From assembly GCF_900168265.1 (NCBI RefSeq), contig NZ_FVZF01000012.1:1-64000 (forward strand): DNA of 64,000 bases, read 5' to 3'. The translations under genes were made by a program, and so were the position numbers. The stretch comes from Salegentibacter salarius. GTDB lineage: Bacteria; Bacteroidota; Bacteroidia; Flavobacteriales; Flavobacteriaceae. Under the pieces are notes generated by a model. It was given only the letters and a program-made list of their open reading frames with translations. It made no database searches and was not told the DNA's origin. This document shows, piece by piece, positions 8,269 through 16,310 of the stretch. Every line of letters starts with the position of its first letter. The stretch's first letter is position 1.

Positions 8269-8451
8269 TTTAAGTAACTTTACAACTTCTAATCCCTATT
8301 TCTCATAGAATTCGCTTATTACAGATAAGGAGCATCTATTTTTTCTACTTCTCCGGAATAAGGAGCTTGCTTTAAATTAAGAGACATAACATTGGCAGGA
8401 GCAATGCAGATTACAAAAAATTATATTTGTGAAAGGAGAATTTAAGGAATA

Positions 8452-8494
8452 ATAAAAAATAAAGCTCAGTCATATCTGTGATTGAGCTTTTTTA
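8452..8494. terminator. Bidirectional terminator downstream of ldhA
   Basis: The stem AAAGCTCA (8461-8468) pairs with TGAGCTTT (8483-8490), with T-runs on the plus strand (8488-8493) and, read the other way, at 8460-8452. It lies 8 bp after the ldhA stop and would mainly end the minus-strand ldhA transcript. The rest of 8264-8450 shows no gene. Confidence 0.8.
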
Positions 8495-8501
8495 TAACCG
8501 T

Positions 8502-9491
8502 CTATACTACTTCATTTTTCAATTCCAGGTGCTTATCAAAAGCTTCAATGTTTTGAAGAGTAGTTGTGGTTATTTCATCCATTGCTTCTTTAGTAAAATA
8601 TGCCTGGTGTGAAGTTATCAATACATTTGGAAAGCTGATTAACTTCAGAATAAGATCATCTTCAATTATACTTTCAGAGAGATCTTCAAAAAACAGTTTT
8701 TCTTCCTGCTCATAAACATCAATTCCTAAATATCCTATTTTCTTGCTGGTTAGACCATTTACCACATCAGCGGTATTGATTAGTGCACCCCTGCTGGTAT
8801 TTATGATCATAACTCCGTCTTTCATCAATGCTATTGACTTTTCATTCACTATATGTTTGGTGCTAGGATTTAGCGGGCAATGCAAGGACAAAATATCTGA
8901 CTGTTGAAACACTTCGTCTAAGGATAAGTATTCTACTCCCTGCTGAATGAGTTCATCAGACTTTGAAACATCAAAGGCAATAATCTTACATCCAAAACCT
9001 TTTATTATACGACAAAAGGTTGCGCCTATTTGGCCTGTACCAATAACTCCAATGGTTTTACCATATAAATTAAATCCTATAAGATTTTTTAATGAAAAAT
9101 TTCCTTCCCGAACCCTGTTGTAGGCTTTATGGGTTTTTCTATTTAAGGTTAAGATCAATGCTAGTGCGTGTTCTGCAACAGCCTCGGGGGAATAAGCAGG
9201 AACTCGTACAACTTTTATATTGTTGCTTTTAGCGGCTTCAATATCTACATTATTAAAACCGGCACATCTTAAAGCGATTAGTCTAACTCCGTTTTTTGAA
9301 AGAATTTCTATTGTATTCTTATCAACGCTATCGTTCACAAAAATACATACGGCGTCAAAGCCATTGGTTAGACTCGCTGTATCTTTATTTAGAGCAGTTT
9401 CAAAAAATGAAAAATTATAGCGGTTACCTATGGAATAATTTTCAAAGTATTCCTGATCGTAAGATTTTGTACTAAATACGGCAATTTTCAT
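8502..9491 (-). CDS. ldhA: D-lactate dehydrogenase / 2-hydroxyacid dehydrogenase
   Basis: The 329-residue protein matches fermentative D-lactate dehydrogenase (LdhA-like), reducing pyruvate to D-lactate with NADH. The NAD-binding motif GTGQIG lies at 151-156. Catalytic Arg (NTSRG, about 234), Glu (DVYEQE, about 262) and His (TSHQAYFT) are all present. I start at ATG 9491, which overlaps the stop of the upstream DUF2892 gene as ATGA (translational coupling). An 18-codon longer frame would run into that gene. Its neighbourhood near pta-ackA fits a mixed-acid fermentation or overflow role. Confidence 0.92.
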   Translation of the reverse strand: MKIAVFSTKSYDQEYFENYSIGNRYNFSFFETALNKDTASLTNGFDAVCIFVNDSVDKNTIEILSKNGVRLIALRCAGFNNVDIEAAKSNNIKVVRVPAYSPEAVAEHALALILTLNRKTHKAYNRVREGNFSLKNLIGFNLYGKTIGVIGTGQIGATFCRIIKGFGCKIIAFDVSKSDELIQQGVEYLSLDEVFQQSDILSLHCPLNPSTKHIVNEKSIALMKDGVMIINTSRGALINTADVVNGLTSKKIGYLGIDVYEQEEKLFFEDLSESIIEDDLILKLISFPNVLITSHQAYFTKEAMDEITTTTLQNIEAFDKHLELKNEVV

Positions 9492-9700
9492 TTCTTTTCT
9501 TTTATAGAACAGGTACTTACTCCAAAGGGAGCATAAAGCGGACAAAAACTAATGAAACTTGTTAAAACGAATATACCGGCAAGTACTAAAAGTACCATGC
9601 CTAATGTGCCTGAAATTGTTCCTGTAAAATACAGTAACCCGATAATTGCAGCTATTATTATTCTAATAATTTTATCTGCTGAACCCATATTTTTTTTCAT
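9488..9700 (-). CDS. DUF2892 (YgaP-like) small membrane protein
   Basis: This 70-residue protein has two membrane helices and the DUF2892 pattern: MGSADKIIRIIIAAIIGLLY at the start, and FISFCPLYAPFGVSTC, where the FCPLY...G..TC cysteine pair is typical. In other bacteria the domain is fused to rhodanese in YgaP. Its stop overlaps the ldhA start by 4 bp, so the two are cotranscribed. The function is unknown; the pair of cysteines suggests a link to sulfur or redox. Confidence 0.88.
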   Translation of the reverse strand: MKKNMGSADKIIRIIIAAIIGLLYFTGTISGTLGMVLLVLAGIFVLTSFISFCPLYAPFGVSTCSIKEKK

Positions 9701-9885
9701 TGTATAAATATTAAAGCGTCAGTATAAAATCAAAGTTAAACTATCTACAATCGCTATAAACTGACTATCGTCAGGTTAATCGGTAAATGATAAGAACCTA
9801 AAGTTTGTCAGGGAGCTTGTTCAATTATCAGTGAAGTAATTTTTGGGCTATAATTAGCAGGAATCAAGAAATAAAAGGATTCCGT

Positions 9886-9919
9886 TGAAAAAAATAACGG
9901 AGGTGTAAGACACCTCCGT
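9886..9919 (-). terminator. Terminator of the PLP-enzyme gene
   Basis: A perfect 10-bp GC-rich stem, ACGGAGGTGT (9897-9906) with ACACCTCCGT (9910-9919), has a 3-nt loop. On the minus strand it is followed by an A/T run (TTATTTTTTT). It lies 5 bp from the stop of the 9925-11769 gene. Confidence 0.9.
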
Positions 9920-9924
9920 CAAGA

Positions 9925-11769
9925 TTAAATTTGTTCAACAAAGTCTGAAAAAACCTTTTTATGATGTTCCAATTCCAGATTTGGAGATACAGATACCCGG
10001 GCAATATAATCTTTATCATCTTCTTTTGTGGTTCCCTGTGTAGAAGTTGCAGGTATGGTCCAGTAACATCCTTTTAATTGTCCATAACTCACGCAATACT
10101 TACTCTCATTAGGAATTTCACTAATCATCATATTGATGAGCTTTTGATTCAGGGCTCTTTTGTATGTTTCTTTTTCTTCATCGCTATTACCTTTGGTAGG
10201 AAGATCCAGTGAAAAAACAGAAGGTGTAAAGCCTTGTTCAGCCAGATCTTCTGAAACGAAATTAATTTTAGCTTCAGGTAATTTCTTTTCGATAAAGTTT
10301 ACAAATTCACGCGTGTTTTTGTAAGCATCTTTAATCCTTTGATTCATTGAAGGCAGCTGTTCAGCTAATATTTCAACTTGAAGATCTGTGGCTTCGTTAT
10401 CACATAGTTGAAGGTGTTTTTCTATGGTTGGCATTAATTCTTCAGCTTTTTCGTTGGCAACACAATAGCCGGCTGTACATTTTCCGCCACTCGGAAATTT
10501 TGATCCACTAACGTATGAGATAGTCCTGATAGAGGAGAGGATGCCATCTTTACTTAAAAACTGAACATTTGGACAAAATGTTTGGTCCAGAATAAACACA
10601 GGGTCGATGGCAACTTCATCTGTTGCAGTTTTTCGGGTTTTGCTTAAAACAATTTTTAACTCTTCCAGGTCTGGAACTTCAACCCTGGGGTTTGTAGGAA
10701 TTTCAGCAATAATATATGGAACAGCGCCTTCTTTAGCAACCTGCGCCAGAACCTGATCTGTACTTTTAACCATATCGTCATCACCATCTACGTGTAAATC
10801 CAGAACTTCAACATTTTTAACGCAGGCAGCAACCCGTCTTGCCTGGTCGTTTGTTCCACCATAACAGTTTGGGGGGACAATAATTTTAATGTCTTTTCCC
10901 GGGTGCTTTTCCAGGGCATCGTCAATGAGGCCCATCATAATAGCGTATTGAATGGAAAGTCCGCAAGAACCAAGCTGCACATTAGATTTTGTAGCGGTGA
11001 TCTCGTGAATCGAATCTACTACGCTTGCTTTGTTGGTTTCTACATTGCTCTTCCTTTCAGTTGAAGGAGATTTCCCAATGAGCTGTTGCAGCGCAGAAAA
11101 CGAATCGTCTGGTGTCATGGCAATGGTCTCTCTTCTACGTACGTGCTGGATTTCAGAAATATAAGCTTCATTTTCATCGCCATTTACCAATAAAAGACTT
11201 CCCAAAGGTGGGTGCAGACTTATTAAAAAGTCAATTTCCGGATTAAGATCCACGCGACCCATTTTATCATTTTGAGAAATGAAAATGGTACTTCCGTTAA
11301 AGTCAGAAATATCTTCTGCGCTTTCAACTTGTTTTAATTCGAAATTGTATCTATAAACACGGCGGATTGTTTCGAAATCGAAAAAATCGGGTAATTCCCC
11401 GGTATAAACAATTCGGGTATTCTTATTATCGAATAAGTTCTTTCTTAGTATGGCTAAAACCGGGATCGTTCGTGAAGAAAAACTTATCACGTTATCTGTT
11501 TTTAGGCCATTTAAATGAGCAATTCCCCATTCCAGAACCGAGGATAAAGGATGACCTAACCGAATATAGTCGAAAGCTGTGGGTAATTCATTAAGCGCCG
11601 TTTTTTTCGAATTACCGGCCTTATACAAGGCTTCAAATTGTTTCAGGAACTGAGTTTTCGCTAAACTTTCATTATAAATATCCAGTCTATGGGTAGTTAG
11701 CTTCAGCCAGTCTGTTGGCATATTTTTTAATACCTCTTCAATATAATTGAGCAGTTTATTTTCTTTCAT
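9925..11769 (-). CDS. PLP-dependent transferase of the Cys/Met metabolism family, extended form
   Basis: The 614-residue product has a C-terminal fold-type I PLP domain of the cystathionine gamma-synthase/lyase class. Support comes from GSCGLSIQYAIMMGLI, CYGGTNDQARR, IIAEIPTNPRVEVPDL and SGSKFPSGGKCTAGY, which holds the PLP-binding lysine candidate. Usual family members have about 400 residues. Here about 200 N-terminal residues form an additional region without a clear motif, possibly a second, degenerate half. The true substrate is unknown. It stands alone with its own terminator. It may act in sulfur amino-acid metabolism, but that rests on the family only. Confidence 0.8.
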   Translation of the reverse strand: MKENKLLNYIEEVLKNMPTDWLKLTTHRLDIYNESLAKTQFLKQFEALYKAGNSKKTALNELPTAFDYIRLGHPLSSVLEWGIAHLNGLKTDNVISFSSRTIPVLAILRKNLFDNKNTRIVYTGELPDFFDFETIRRVYRYNFELKQVESAEDISDFNGSTIFISQNDKMGRVDLNPEIDFLISLHPPLGSLLLVNGDENEAYISEIQHVRRRETIAMTPDDSFSALQQLIGKSPSTERKSNVETNKASVVDSIHEITATKSNVQLGSCGLSIQYAIMMGLIDDALEKHPGKDIKIIVPPNCYGGTNDQARRVAACVKNVEVLDLHVDGDDDMVKSTDQVLAQVAKEGAVPYIIAEIPTNPRVEVPDLEELKIVLSKTRKTATDEVAIDPVFILDQTFCPNVQFLSKDGILSSIRTISYVSGSKFPSGGKCTAGYCVANEKAEELMPTIEKHLQLCDNEATDLQVEILAEQLPSMNQRIKDAYKNTREFVNFIEKKLPEAKINFVSEDLAEQGFTPSVFSLDLPTKGNSDEEKETYKRALNQKLINMMISEIPNESKYCVSYGQLKGCYWTIPATSTQGTTKEDDKDYIARVSVSPNLELEHHKKVFSDFVEQI

Positions 11770-11911
11770 CGTCTTTCTTTTAAAGAGCTCGAAAATAAAG
11801 ATTTATTAGGGGGAAATAAAATGGCTTAACAAGATGTTTTGCATCGTGTATCACAACATCTTACATATACAGATCTTGTTGACCATTTAAGTTATTCGCT
11901 ATGGGCTAACA

Positions 11912-12082
11912 TTAGTTCAAGTTCCAAATAACTAAAATATTATCTGTGTATATTATATCGCTTGGTGTAAAACCATCTGATACTGAGCTTGTTCCTCTAA
12001 TTACGATCTCATTCAAATTGTTATTATCAGTAAATAATCTCATTCCTGCATCGAAATTATTTCCATAATTAATTTTTCTTAC
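11912..12082 (-). pseudogene. 3' remnant of a gene cut off at the IS element
   Basis: The minus strand reads open for 56 codons from the IS edge to a TAA at 11914-11912. The translation begins VRKINYGNNFDAGMRLF and ends ILVIWNLN, with a strand-rich, Asn/Asp-rich composition like the tail of an extracellular or surface protein. No start is present. The far side of the IS (13294 onward) has stops in all three minus frames, so the 5' part is not simply displaced; it has been lost. The family is not recognised. Confidence 0.65.
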
Positions 12083-12094
12083 TGTAAGCTGCCC

Positions 12095-12886
12095 CTAATT
12101 AGAACTGCTTGATTGTCTAAAAATATCATTTTTCATTCTCCTGGCGGTACCGCCAGGAGAATGAGTTTTTGCGTATGCTACGGGGGACATTTTTCCCAGT
12201 GCATTATGTGGTCTTACATTGTTGTAATCTTCCATCCAGGTCTCGGTTTGTTCCCTTACCTGATTTAGATCTTCAAAGAGGTACTTATTGAGAACGCCTC
12301 TTCTATAGGTTCCATTGAATCGTTCTATAAAAGCATTCTGGGTTGGTTTTCCGGGTTGAATATACTGAAAGTCGATCTCTTGCATCTGGCTCCATTCTGA
12401 AGCGATCTTAGCAACAAATTCAGGTCCATTATCCATTCTTATTTTTTGGGGTTTTCCCCTGCGGTTAATTAGATGGTTCAATACCCAGACTACACGTTTG
12501 CTAGGCAGTGAAAAATCAATTTCTATATGCAATGCTTCTCGGTTGTAATCATCGATAACGGTTAAGCCGCGGAAGCGTCTTTTATTTTCTAGGACTTCGG
12601 TCACAAAATCAATACTCCAGCTACGATTGGGAGCTATGGGAGCCTCTAGAGGTTCTTTAACCCGGGCAGGTAAACGCTTTTTTACCTTTCGTCTCAAACT
12701 TAAACCTAGTTTTTTATAGACCCTGTACACCCGTTTATGGTTCCATGGCTTGCCTTCACTCCTTAGACGATCGTAAGCCATCCAGAAGCCTTCTTCGCTA
12801 TGTTCTTTAGCTTTTTGTTGTAAAGCCGCTTCGATAGCAGTATCGTTCTTTGGAATTGGCCGGTAATAAAAAACGCTTTTGCTCAT
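12095..12886 (-). CDS. IS3-family transposase OrfB (DDE integrase core)
   Basis: OrfB is the catalytic half of the transposase. From the ATG at 12886 it has 263 residues with a complete DD(35)E triad: Asp93 (SIDFVTE), Asp152 (RMDNGPEF) and Glu188 (FIERFNG). The reading frame stays open upstream of this ATG past 12960, encoding a helical segment ([20 protein letters not shown]) usual in front of the HTH_21 region. The native product is therefore likely an OrfAB fusion made by -1 frameshifting in orfA. The copy looks intact and possibly active. Confidence 0.94.
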   Translation of the reverse strand: MSKSVFYYRPIPKNDTAIEAALQQKAKEHSEEGFWMAYDRLRSEGKPWNHKRVYRVYKKLGLSLRRKVKKRLPARVKEPLEAPIAPNRSWSIDFVTEVLENKRRFRGLTVIDDYNREALHIEIDFSLPSKRVVWVLNHLINRRGKPQKIRMDNGPEFVAKIASEWSQMQEIDFQYIQPGKPTQNAFIERFNGTYRRGVLNKYLFEDLNQVREQTETWMEDYNNVRPHNALGKMSPVAYAKTHSPGGTARRMKNDIFRQSSSSN

Positions 12887-12960
12887 ATTTAAAACACGGC
12901 ACGCCCTGTTAATACCGTAACGCGTAAGTTCTTTGGCTATGGTTCTTTTACGGCAGGGCT

Positions 12961-13227
12961 TTAAAGCTTTTTTTCGATGATTTCTTTGGCCATTTGATGA
13001 TCCAGGGATAGATTGGCATACATCTGCTTTAGCCTTCGGTTTTCCTCCTCGAGGTCTTTCAGGCGCTTAAGCTCTTTGCCGTTCATCCCGCCATAGCGTT
13101 CCAGCCATTTATAGAATGCAGCTGTACTAATGCCATATTCACGGCTGATCTCCGCGGCCGTTTTTCCGTTATCAAACTCCTTTAAAATCTTTGCGATTTG
13201 CTGTGGTGAATATCTACTCTTCTTCAT
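12961..13227 (-). CDS. IS3-family transposase OrfA (helix-turn-helix)
   Basis: OrfA is the 88-residue DNA-binding subunit. The HTH segment [20 protein letters not shown] with [17 protein letters not shown] is typical of HTH_Tnp_1 in the IS407 group. It is followed by a leucine-zipper-like stretch ([18 protein letters not shown]) that mediates OrfA/OrfAB dimerisation. The stop is at 12963-12961, just after a slippery site. Confidence 0.93.
   Translation of the reverse strand: MKKSRYSPQQIAKILKEFDNGKTAAEISREYGISTAAFYKWLERYGGMNGKELKRLKDLEEENRRLKQMYANLSLDHQMAKEIIEKKL
12967..12973 (-). promoter_or_regulatory. Programmed -1 frameshift site A-AAA-AAG
   Basis: On the minus strand the last orfA codons are GAA AAA AAG CTT TAA. 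The heptamer A-AAA-AAG is in the correct phase for a -1 slip. After slipping, the frame reads on without a stop into orfB (Lys-Lys-Ala-Leu-Lys-Pro-Cys). This is the canonical IS3-family way to make the OrfAB transposase. Confidence 0.85.
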
Positions 13228-13335
13228 AATTACTGTTTAAAGTTATAAAATATATTATACTTTTAAACAGTTCGTTATTAAGGGTAGCTTACAGTTATGT
13301 TAGTTTAATCGAATTAGTACCAGTTTAAGATTGGT

Positions 13336-13923
13336 TCATATTATTTTCAATGTTTTTGTTATAGGAATTCCAGGTTTTAACGTTTGATAAACTACACAAC
13401 TTTTTACTGCTGCACTAAATAGAGTATTTAAAACCTTTTCTCCTGCATTGTTTGAACCTATTTCTACCTCCAAATTCAATTTTTGAAATCCAACAGGAAC
13501 GGATTTATCAAATTTTAATGTTCCGCGTACATCAAGGTGGGCTTCAGCTGACACTTTTGTATGCTCCAGTTGAATTTCCAATCTATCTGCGATCATTCTT
13601 AAAGTACTTTCCAAACAAACAGCCAGTGCGGCACATAAAATGTCTCCGGGAGTTGAGTAATCGTGATCACCACCTACAGCTCTATGAAGACCAGTTTTTA
13701 GTGGTAAATTTAATTCATCATTCATTAGAACTTTTGAATGAAAAGGGTCATCCAGATTTTCACCTTTAACTACTGCTGAATCTACAATTGACGCCATCTG
13801 TGGGTCATTATCATAGACTTTCTTTAGTTCATTATGTCTTTTTACGACTTCAGAGTTTACATTTCGCAGTTTAAGCTTGTTAGCTAAATGCTTAGCTGTA
13901 AATTTTAAATCATCTTTTTCCAT
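13336..13923 (-). CDS. OsmC/Ohr family peroxidase-like protein
   Basis: OsmC/Ohr proteins reduce organic hydroperoxides with a pair of cysteines. This 195-residue member has both: Cys103 in AALAVCLESTL on the central helix and Cys176 in AAVKSCVVYQT. The usual GGxxxxxxPxxLxxAAL lead-in is present as GGDHDYSTPGDILCAAL. It is longer than the common 140 residues, with about 60 extra N-terminal residues. It lies between the IS and a recombinase gene, in a disturbed segment, and may have been acquired. A second OsmC gene in the window (28187) is broken. Confidence 0.87.
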   Translation of the reverse strand: MEKDDLKFTAKHLANKLKLRNVNSEVVKRHNELKKVYDNDPQMASIVDSAVVKGENLDDPFHSKVLMNDELNLPLKTGLHRAVGGDHDYSTPGDILCAALAVCLESTLRMIADRLEIQLEHTKVSAEAHLDVRGTLKFDKSVPVGFQKLNLEVEIGSNNAGEKVLNTLFSAAVKSCVVYQTLKPGIPITKTLKII

Positions 13924-14014
13924 AAAAGTTCAATTTAAACGTTTATTATTTCTGTTAGTTTCTGTGGTTGTTCTAATTGGTACTAACGTGTTATATCTGG
14001 CACAATCTACCTTT

Positions 14015-15016
14015 TTAGTCAAAAACATTTCGGGATAAACGCATGTTTCCATCCTTTTTATCAGAATTTGATAATGCTTTTAAGCTAACATCCAAAGGAC
14101 TCGTAATCTTCATTAATTCCTTTTGAGTTACATGAGTATAGATCATCGTAGTTTCTGGTTTCGAATGACCCAGCAAACTCTGTATATGCCTTAGATCTAT
14201 ATCGTTTTCTAACATATTGGTGGCATAAGAATGTCGCAATGTATGCGGCGTTACTTTTTTTTGATATTTACCAGCTTGCATGCATGATGTAAAGCCGCCC
14301 TGATACTGGAAGAATTGTAAGGCCCGCCCAACCCTAAGGCCAGAGGAATACAACAAAGCAAAAATCGCTCTGTGCTTTAAATTTTGTGTGGCTCTTAAAA
14401 GATCTATCACTTCTTCTTTAGAAAGTACTACGGGTAAATATTTATATTTCCTGGGACTGGAAATTTGTTCGGCTTTTAGTTCGGGGAAACGGTGTAATGC
14501 TGCAAAATGTTTTAAAGCGCTTACACATTGCCGGTGCGTACTAATGGCGTAATTCTTCCCGGCAATTTCCTGCTCAATAAAAATCTCAATTCTACGATTG
14601 GTGATATTATTTAATTTATCTCTTTGAAATGCTATAAATCGCTGTACAAAAGTTGTATAAGTTTTTAAGGTGCTTTTACTAAAGCGTTGCCCATTTAAGT
14701 AATTCTGAAATTCTTCCAGGATCTCCAATTGCTGCGGATTCAAATTCGAATGCTCTCCCTCCGGAGTTTCTACCGTCTCTGTTTTAAGATCTTTTAAAGC
14801 CGAATAATCTATAATGCAGCCTATCTTTTTTAGAACAGTATAAATGCGCTTTTTGTTGTTGACCGAATATGCCAAATAGAAACACGAATAGGTGCGGGAC
14901 CAGCGCATCCCTTCCATATTTTTAATGAAATCATTGAGTTTAAAATCAAATTTATAAGTGATTCCAATTTGTAATTCGTCACGGTGCTGAAACGCAAAAA
15001 GTCTAATAGTTCTCAT
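14015..15016 (-). CDS. Tyrosine recombinase/integrase with an internal catalytic-domain deletion
   Basis: The protein has a Bacteroidota-type N-terminal arm domain (1-80), a SAM-like core-binding domain (about 95-185) and a C-terminal XerD-like catalytic region. Catalytic Arg228 (SSGLRVG), His258 and Arg261 (HTLRH), His284 (LLGHS) and Tyr293 (MIYTH) are visible. Only 30 residues separate Arg228 from His258; XerD has about 96. Roughly 65 residues, including the beta-hairpin lysine, are missing, while the frame is kept. The enzyme is therefore probably inactive for cleavage. It is 333 residues long against roughly 390 expected. Confidence 0.82.
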   Translation of the reverse strand: MRTIRLFAFQHRDELQIGITYKFDFKLNDFIKNMEGMRWSRTYSCFYLAYSVNNKKRIYTVLKKIGCIIDYSALKDLKTETVETPEGEHSNLNPQQLEILEEFQNYLNGQRFSKSTLKTYTTFVQRFIAFQRDKLNNITNRRIEIFIEQEIAGKNYAISTHRQCVSALKHFAALHRFPELKAEQISSPRKYKYLPVVLSKEEVIDLLRATQNLKHRAIFALLYSSGLRVGRALQFFQYQGGFTSCMQAGKYQKKVTPHTLRHSYATNMLENDIDLRHIQSLLGHSKPETTMIYTHVTQKELMKITSPLDVSLKALSNSDKKDGNMRLSRNVFD

Positions 15017-15088
15017 AAGCCTATTTTAAACAAATAAGCGACTAAATTAGTTGGTTAAAACCCTGAAAATGCGGTATAAGAGAAAAAC

Positions 15089-15514
15089 TTACCTAAAAAG
15101 GTTTTTATATTCTATAAAGAAAGCTTCCATCTGCTCCATAGCATCATTAAGGAATTTCATCACCTCAGGCCAGTGTTGCCGGTTATGAATATTTACACCA
15201 TCAAGCTGAACATAGATTCGTGAGATGGTTTTTCCTTCGGGAAGTTCATATTCTTCTTCATAAACTGCTTCAGGTAAATATTCAGAGATCAGGATGTTTT
15301 TTAGGGAAAGCAACTTTTCAAAATAATAGGCTCTAATCAGCGGGTCTTCGTCTAAGACATCTATAGAAACCTGGGCGAATTTTCGGTTAAAAGTGAATTT
15401 AAGCTGAAGTTCTTTTATGCCGGTATCATACAAAACCCATTTTCTGCGGAAAACGATACCGAAGCTGGTCCAGAACTGTTGTCTTAATTTCTTGCTTTCA
15501 GCTTTGCTAAACAT
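15089..15514 (-). CDS. DUF4268 domain protein
   Basis: The 141-residue protein matches the DUF4268 pattern: an N-terminal KLRQQFWTSFG, the central AYYFEKLLSLKNILISEYLPEA and the tail HWPEVMKFLNDAMEQMEAFF. No catalytic motif is known, although related domains occur near restriction-like nucleases, and it has no signal peptide. Its start lies 1 bp after the stop of the upstream ZIP-transporter gene, so the two are translated from one message. The role is unknown. Confidence 0.85.
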   Translation of the reverse strand: MFSKAESKKLRQQFWTSFGIVFRRKWVLYDTGIKELQLKFTFNRKFAQVSIDVLDEDPLIRAYYFEKLLSLKNILISEYLPEAVYEEEYELPEGKTISRIYVQLDGVNIHNRQHWPEVMKFLNDAMEQMEAFFIEYKNLFR

Positions 15515-15515
15515 A

Positions 15516-16184
15516 TCAAATTAAATAAGCCAGTAAAATTCCGCCCACAATTACCGCCAGTTTAGAAATATTGAATTTATGGTTTTTTGAGGCTTCAAAT
15601 AGAATAGTGGTAGAAACGTGCAAAAAAATACCAATCACTAAGGCATTAATGTAAATTGAGATCTCCTGGAGTAAGCTGAATTGTGATTTAAAAAAACTTC
15701 CTAGTGGGGTCATTAAAGCGAAAATTGCCAGGAATACGCCAACTTTAATTTTACTCAAATTAGAATGAATTAGAAAAACCGAAAGTATGGTCGCTACCGG
15801 AATTTTATGTATTACAACCCCGTGTAAAATATGATCGCCTTCATCCATAGGGAAACCTTCCAGGAAAGCGTGTACACTTAAACTTATTAGTAATAAGATG
15901 GGGAATCTATCCATTCCTTCCTGCTGGTGTAGGTGGCCGTGTTCCACACCTTTTGATACAAATTCAAGAATAATTTGTAGCAGTAATCCAAGCATGATAA
16001 AAATCCCAACCTCATTAGTGCCATTTAAGTAAACTTCGGGTAACAATTCAAAGATCGTAACCGCCAAAAGATAAGCTCCACTAAAACTAAGCAGCAATTT
16101 AAAGCCGGTAGAGGAGGAGGGTTTTAAAAAAGTAGCGATAAGATAGCCGGCAAGCACAGAAAGAAGGGGTAAAATATAGATCAT
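15516..16184 (-). CDS. ZIP family metal transporter
   Basis: This 222-residue inner-membrane protein has seven to eight hydrophobic segments and the ZIP binuclear metal-site motifs: LSVHAFLEGFP in the fourth helix and VVIHKIPVATI in the fifth, plus HVSTTILFEA. A His-rich loop (EHGHLHQQEG) lies between helices three and four, as in zinc-importing ZIPs. The likely substrate is Zn2+ or another divalent metal. It is the first gene of a two-gene operon with the DUF4268 protein and is divergent from the 16311 methyltransferase. Confidence 0.9.
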   Translation of the reverse strand: MIYILPLLSVLAGYLIATFLKPSSSTGFKLLLSFSGAYLLAVTIFELLPEVYLNGTNEVGIFIMLGLLLQIILEFVSKGVEHGHLHQQEGMDRFPILLLISLSVHAFLEGFPMDEGDHILHGVVIHKIPVATILSVFLIHSNLSKIKVGVFLAIFALMTPLGSFFKSQFSLLQEISIYINALVIGIFLHVSTTILFEASKNHKFNISKLAVIVGGILLAYLI

Positions 16185-16283
16185 TAATTACTGCAAAATA
16201 TTATTAGAAAACCTGAGTCGTAAAAGCTTTTAGAATATTTCAGTATCCAAAGCCGGCAATACCTTTATTCAGCAAAATTACCC

Positions 16284-16291
16284 TATTTTTG
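16284..16291 (+). promoter_or_regulatory. Candidate -7 promoter element for the 16311 gene
   Basis: TATTTTTG fits TAnnTTTG, ending 19 bp before the ATG at 16311. The -33 element is not a clear TTG. The position is right for a short-leader transcript. Confidence 0.5.
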
Positions 16292-16310
16292 TGGACTGTA
16301 AAAAACCGAT

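Larger units (their letters stand above)
12083..13293 (-). mobile_element. IS3-family insertion sequence (IS407-like group), 1.2 kb
   Basis: The element is bounded by imperfect terminal inverted repeats: TGTAAGCTGCCCCTAATTAG at 12083, and the complement of GGGTAGCTTACA ending at 13293. The match extends to ACTGTAAGCT if two flanking bases are counted. It carries two overlapping-frame transposase genes. The proteins most resemble the IS407 branch of IS3, which normally makes a 4-bp target duplication. The flanks (TTAC and GTTA) are not a direct repeat, so the element was probably involved in a deletion or recombination after insertion. Confidence 0.9.
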
